A DNA stretch of 64,000 nucleotides from the NCBI GenBank assembly GCA_965221855.1, contig CBDCSV010000006.1:558001-622000 (forward strand), read 5' to 3'. The position numbers were made by a program, and so were the translations under genes. Source of the DNA: JAJDXO01 sp965221855 (lineage in GTDB: Bacteria > Pseudomonadota > Alphaproteobacteria > Rhodospirillales > UBA2165). This document shows, piece by piece, positions 60,449 to 64,000 of the stretch. The notes below the pieces were generated by a model. That model was not told where the DNA came from. It saw nothing but the letters and a program-made list of their open reading frames with translations, and made no database searches. How positions within the stretch are numbered: the first letter of the stretch is position 1; each line of letters starts with the position of its first letter.

Positions 60449-61867
60449 ATGCTGATGGCGCCCGCCTTCGAGACCCTGCCGCAAGGCCGCGGCCGCCGGC
60501 TGATGCGAGGCTGGGCGGCGCTCGCGGTGGCGTCCCTCGCCTTGGCCGGCCTGTTCGCCGTGCTGCTGGTGCTGTCCAGAATGCCGGTCGTCTCCGAAAT
60601 GGTGCCGTGGCCCGCGGCCTTTTTCGAAAAGGGACTGGTCGCCCATGTCGCCCTGTCCTTCGCCGTCTGGTTCCTCGCCGTCCTCGCCTGCTTCGCCCAA
60701 TGGGCGGCCGCCTCTTCACCGGTCGGCGGCCGCACCCAGCGGCTGGGCGAGGCGGGATTGGTGCTGGCCGTCACCGGCACGGTGGCGATCATTACGCCCG
60801 CTTTCTTCGACGGCGAGCCGACCCTCAACAATTACATTCCGGTGATTATCGATCCGGTTTTCTACGGCGGGCTGGCCCTGTTCGGCCTCGGCATCCTGAT
60901 TGCCGTACTGCGCATGCTGACGGCGTTCGCCCGGGCCCCCAACCTGCTGGGCGCCGGCACGCCGCTGATCATGACCGCAGGAATATTGTTCGTCGCCTCC
61001 ATGGCCGGGTTCCTGCTGGCGGCATGGCGCCTCGACGGGCTTCCCGTCGACCACGATTTCAATGAGCGCCTGATGTGGGGCGGCGGCCATATGCTCCAGT
61101 TCGTCAATCTGGCGATGATGCTGACCGCCTGGGGACTGCTCGCCGAAACCATGGCCGCCGGTCCGCTGGCCGGTCTCCGGCTCAACCGGTGGGCCGCCGG
61201 CCTCACCTTCGCCGGCGGCTTGGCGGGGATTGCGTTCTTCGGCCTATTCGATATTCAGACCGGGGAGTTCCTCCAGGCCTTCACCGACCTCCAGTATGCC
61301 CTCGCCCCGCCGGCGCTGCTGTTTCTCGGCGCGGCCGCCTGGGCCGGCTGGCGGCGGCGCGACGCCATTGACTGGACGGGGGTCGCGGGCCTGAGCCTCG
61401 TCAGCTCGGTGATCCTGTTCGCCGTCGGCGGCGCTTTCGGCTTGTTCGTCGACGGCGCCGATACGCGGACGCCCGCCCATTATCACGGGGTGATCGGCGG
61501 CATCAATCTCGCCTTCGTGGGGCTGTTCTATACCCGCTTCCTGCCGCTGGCCGGCCGGGACGCGGGTTCGGCCAAATTGGCCTCCTGGCAGATCGTCATC
61601 TATGCCGTGGGACAACTGCTGTTCGTCGCCGGCATGTTTGCCGCCGGCGGCATGGGCGCGGCGCGCAAGGTCGCGGGCGTCGGCTTCGATCCCGACACCG
61701 CCGCCGGCAAGCTGGCCGCCGGCATACAGTCGGGCGGCGGCGGCCTCGCCGTCGTCGGCGGCGTGCTGTTCATTTACATCGCCGCGAGGGCGCTGCTGGG
61801 GGGGAATAAAACCTCGGGCCCGGCGCAAAAAGGGGATGCGGAGTCGCCGCCTCAAAGTGTAGGTTAG
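60449..61867 (+). CDS. Heme-copper oxidase subunit I-like protein lacking the CuB His pair
   Basis: This 472-residue protein has about 12 helices and resembles the subunit I superfamily (NorB/cbb3 side). H66 (KGLVAHVALSF), H344 and H346 (PAHYHGVIGG) fit the heme ligands, and H214 (GGGHMLQF) fits the first CuB ligand. The adjacent His pair expected on helix VII is missing; that region reads QAFTDLQYALAPP (276-288). It may bind heme without a working CuB site. The C-terminal 20 residues are low-complexity. It lies between the DUF420 and ctaB genes. Confidence 0.7.
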   Translation: MLMAPAFETLPQGRGRRLMRGWAALAVASLALAGLFAVLLVLSRMPVVSEMVPWPAAFFEKGLVAHVALSFAVWFLAVLACFAQWAAASSPVGGRTQRLGEAGLVLAVTGTVAIITPAFFDGEPTLNNYIPVIIDPVFYGGLALFGLGILIAVLRMLTAFARAPNLLGAGTPLIMTAGILFVASMAGFLLAAWRLDGLPVDHDFNERLMWGGGHMLQFVNLAMMLTAWGLLAETMAAGPLAGLRLNRWAAGLTFAGGLAGIAFFGLFDIQTGEFLQAFTDLQYALAPPALLFLGAAAWAGWRRRDAIDWTGVAGLSLVSSVILFAVGGAFGLFVDGADTRTPAHYHGVIGGINLAFVGLFYTRFLPLAGRDAGSAKLASWQIVIYAVGQLLFVAGMFAAGGMGAARKVAGVGFDPDTAAGKLAAGIQSGGGGLAVVGGVLFIYIAARALLGGNKTSGPAQKGDAESPPQSVG

Positions 61868-61902
61868 CGCCGCTTCGGAGAAATACGCGAGTAGGGTTCA
61901 GG

Positions 61903-62208
61903 ATGTCCAAATTCTGGTCGACGGAAAATCCGTTTCCGCCTCCTGAAGAAATGGGGCTTGTCCGTTACGTCATTCGTTACGGGTTTTTCTCTTATTGGGT
62001 CGGCTTCTTTGCCTTTGCCGTGCTGATGTCTCATGCAGTTATGGACGCCATGGGGTGGATTGAAACCAGTCTCTTTCAGGTCGCGCTGTACGCCGGTCTA
62101 GCCAGCTTGGTCCGGGGAATTGTTTCGATCTACCAATTTTACTATCAGGACCAGGACAATTTTGAATTCCCCCTATTTGATGATCAGAAGAAAAAATCCG
62201 CGGATTGA
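61903..62208 (+). CDS. Small two-helix membrane protein, unknown
   Basis: The 101-residue protein has a short N-terminus (MSKFWSTENPFPPPEEMG), two hydrophobic segments (about 30-50 and 58-75) and a charged C-terminus ending DDQKKKSAD. I recognise no family. Its base composition is more AT-rich than the neighbouring genes, which may indicate a separate origin. It sits between the oxidase-like gene and ctaB on the same strand, 16 bp before ctaB, so a role near oxidase or heme O synthesis is possible but unproven. Confidence 0.65.
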   Translation: MSKFWSTENPFPPPEEMGLVRYVIRYGFFSYWVGFFAFAVLMSHAVMDAMGWIETSLFQVALYAGLASLVRGIVSIYQFYYQDQDNFEFPLFDDQKKKSAD

Positions 62209-62224
62209 TTTCTGAGGAATCCTG

Positions 62225-63160
62225 ATGGCAGCCCCCACTGATCAATCGGCGGCGCTGGCCTCCGACCAGCCCAAAACCGAGGAACCGGCAACCAACAAAC
62301 CGTTGGTGGACTACGCCCTGCTGCTCAAGCCGCGGGTCATGTCCCTGGTGCTGTTCACCGGTTATGCGGGGCTCGCGCTCGCCCCCGGCTCCATCGATTG
62401 GCTGACCGGCCTCCTGGCGGTGATCTTCATCGGCTTGGGCGCGGGCGCCTCCGGCGCCATAAACATGTGGTACGACCGGGATATCGACGGCCGGATGGAG
62501 CGCACCATGCGGCGGCCCATCCCCGGCGGACGGCTGAGGCCGGGGGCGGCGCTGGTCTACGGCACCGTTCTGGCCGTCGTCTCGGTGGTCGGCATGACCA
62601 TCGGGGTAAATTCCGTCGCGGCCGCCCTGCTCGCCTTCACCATCGCCTTCTATGTGTTCGTTTACACCATCTGGCTGAAGCGCCGCACCCCGCAGAACAT
62701 CGTCATCGGCGGCGCGGCCGGCGCCATCCCGCCGATGATCGGCTGGGCGGCGGTCACCGGCGATGTCGGCCTCGGCGCGCTGGTCCTGTTCGCCATCATC
62801 TTCATGTGGACGCCGCCCCACTTCTGGGCCCTGTCCCTCTACCGTTCCGGCGATTACGAGAATGCCGGCGTGCCCATGCTGCCCGTGGTTTCGGGCGAGA
62901 TCGAAACCAAGAAGCAGATTTTGATCTACACCTTGATTCTGGTGCCGATCACCCTGCTGCCGGTTCCCATCGGCATGACCAGCGTCTGGGGCGGCGCGGC
63001 GATCGCCCTGTTCGGCCTCAATTTCATCCGCCACGCCGTCCGTGTCCGGAGGGCCGAGGGCGCGGAGGCGCCCAGGAAGATGTTCCGCTATTCCATCCTC
63101 TATCTGTTCCTGGTTTTCGTGGCGCTGCTCGCCGATCACTGGATCGGCGCGCTGATCTAG
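62225..63160 (+). CDS. ctaB: Protoheme IX farnesyltransferase (heme O synthase)
   Basis: CtaB farnesylates heme b to heme O, the precursor of heme A for the aa3 oxidase. The 311-residue UbiA-family protein has the Asp-rich motif NMWYDRDIDGRMERTMRRPIPGG and about nine helices, plus WTPPHFWALSLYRSGDYENAGVPMLPVVSG. In many relatives it lies between ctaD and ctaG; here it is on the opposite strand about 4 kb away, next to the DUF420 group. Confidence 0.96.
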   Translation: MAAPTDQSAALASDQPKTEEPATNKPLVDYALLLKPRVMSLVLFTGYAGLALAPGSIDWLTGLLAVIFIGLGAGASGAINMWYDRDIDGRMERTMRRPIPGGRLRPGAALVYGTVLAVVSVVGMTIGVNSVAAALLAFTIAFYVFVYTIWLKRRTPQNIVIGGAAGAIPPMIGWAAVTGDVGLGALVLFAIIFMWTPPHFWALSLYRSGDYENAGVPMLPVVSGEIETKKQILIYTLILVPITLLPVPIGMTSVWGGAAIALFGLNFIRHAVRVRRAEGAEAPRKMFRYSILYLFLVFVALLADHWIGALI

Positions 63161-63167
63161 CCGGGCA

Positions 63168-64000
63168 ATGGGCGCCTATCGGGAACTGGAGACGCGATTC
63201 GCGCAGCTGAGCGCCATCGGTCAGGCGGTCATGCATCTCCACTGGGACCAGTCCGTGATGATGCCGCCGGGCGGCGCCGAGGCGCGGGGAGAGCAACTGG
63301 CGGCGCTGAGCGCCGCTCGTCATGAAATCCTCACGGCCGAGGTCACCGCGGAACTGATCCGGGAGGCCGAATTCTGGGACAGCCTCGACGATTGGCAACA
63401 GGCGAATTTGGGCGAGATGAAGCGCCGCTGGACCGGCGCCACCGCGGTCAGCGGCGATCTGGTCGCCGCCCTCGCCCGGGCGGTTACCGCGTGCGAAACC
63501 AAATGGCGCGAGGCCCGGGCGGAACGCGACTTCGCGTCGGTTCGGCCCCTGTTGCAGACCGTCCTCGATCTGGTGATCGAGACCGCCGAGGCCCGCGCCG
63601 GGAAACTGAATCTCAGCCCCTACGACGCCCTGATGGAGAAGTACTCCCCCGGGATCACGTCCGAAAAAATCGACGTCGTGTTCGGCGATCTGGGCGCCTT
63701 CCTGCCTGACTTCCTGGGCCGGGTCATGAAGAAGCAGGCGGCGGAGCCGGCGCCGTTGATCCCCGAAGGTCCGTTTCCCGCCGCCAGGCAGCGGCTGCTC
63801 GGCGAGCACATGATGCGCCGCATGGGTTTCGATTTCGAGGCCGGCCGACTGGACGAGAGCCTGCACCCCTTCTCCAGCGGCACCCATGGGGACCTCCGCA
63901 TCACCACCAAGTACAGCGACGACGATTTCGTTTTCGGGCTGATGGGCGTGCTGCACGAGACCGGCCATGCCCTCTACGAGAAGGGCCTGCCGGCCGACTG
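63168..64000 (+). CDS. M32-family metallocarboxypeptidase, N-terminal part
   Basis: The frame starts at ATG 63168, 7 bp after ctaB, and is open to the window end, giving 277 residues of a protein usually near 500. It begins YRELETRFAQLSAIGQAVMHLHWDQSVMMPPGG and has LSPYDALMEKYSPG and the zinc motif HETGH in GVLHETGHALYEKGLP near the end. This is the thermostable carboxypeptidase 1 (Taq) family, which removes C-terminal residues in the cytoplasm. It is truncated only by the window boundary. Confidence 0.92.
   Translation, partial: MGAYRELETRFAQLSAIGQAVMHLHWDQSVMMPPGGAEARGEQLAALSAARHEILTAEVTAELIREAEFWDSLDDWQQANLGEMKRRWTGATAVSGDLVAALARAVTACETKWREARAERDFASVRPLLQTVLDLVIETAEARAGKLNLSPYDALMEKYSPGITSEKIDVVFGDLGAFLPDFLGRVMKKQAAEPAPLIPEGPFPAARQRLLGEHMMRRMGFDFEAGRLDESLHPFSSGTHGDLRITTKYSDDDFVFGLMGVLHETGHALYEKGLPAD

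Noticed and set aside
1..64000. tRNA, rRNA, riboswitch and CRISPR signals
   Set aside because: I looked for T-loop and anticodon patterns, repeated spacers and known leader motifs by eye and saw none that held up. A covariance-model scan would settle this.

Overview
The window is a GC-rich, gene-dense chromosomal segment from an alphaproteobacterium. Evidence is the BChl a photosynthesis gene order, the argD-argF-hslO and DUF2849-cysI-DUF934 blocks, and an aa3 oxidase cluster with DUF983. A Rhodospirillales-like lineage is plausible, but the sequence alone does not fix the taxon. Oxygen-dependent AcsF is present, and puf, crt, bchCXYZ and bchIDO are not in the window. This fits a phototroph that grows with oxygen and carries its remaining photosynthesis genes elsewhere.

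Layout. 1-5.9 kb holds the arginine genes (argE end, argD-argF), hslO, a lipoprotein, recX and a SnoaL-like protein. 5.9-8.4 kb is an insertion zone: an IS4-family element inside a palindromic repeat, then an IS630 element placed exactly at a sirtuin stop codon. 8.4-13.7 kb holds a sirtuin and a two-subunit molybdenum enzyme resembling pyrogallol-phloroglucinol transhydroxylase. Its large subunit has a fused N-terminal SCP2-like domain, and a cupin gene lies divergently. An ISAs1 element follows at 13.9-15.1 kb.

15.1-44 kb is the photosynthesis island. On the minus strand, in transcription order, are ppaA/aerR, ppsR, a CBS-domain membrane protein, bchG, a PucC-family transporter, bchP, tspO and a small membrane protein. 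On the plus strand are bchF-N-B-H-L-M-lhaA-puhA-puhB-puhC-acsF-puhE-hemA, mostly with overlapping start and stop codons. A light-sensing module follows: ppsR2, a bacteriophytochrome and, convergent to it, heme oxygenase. Promoter hexamers in front of bchG, ppaA and bchF are embedded in PpsR-type TGT-N12-ACA sites or near matches.

Two lesions stand out. bchH has an in-frame TAG where the conserved Trp codon is expected. The bacteriophytochrome is split by an IS630 element with a clean TA duplication. Read literally, this genome cannot make bacteriochlorophyll and has lost its photoreceptor.

44-64 kb: an IS256 element with a 9-bp target duplication, an SDR, and a sigma/anti-sigma/Spy-like/MacA-like/MacB-like envelope-stress and efflux operon. 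The MacA-like adaptor contains an inserted Spy-like helical segment. Then come the assimilatory sulfite-reductase operon with cysC, and the aa3 cytochrome oxidase operon (ctaC-ctaD-ctaG-ctaE-DUF983). Divergent from the oxidase genes run DUF420, an oxidase-subunit-I-like protein lacking the CuB His pair, ctaB and the start of an M32 carboxypeptidase. No tRNA, rRNA or CRISPR was recognised.
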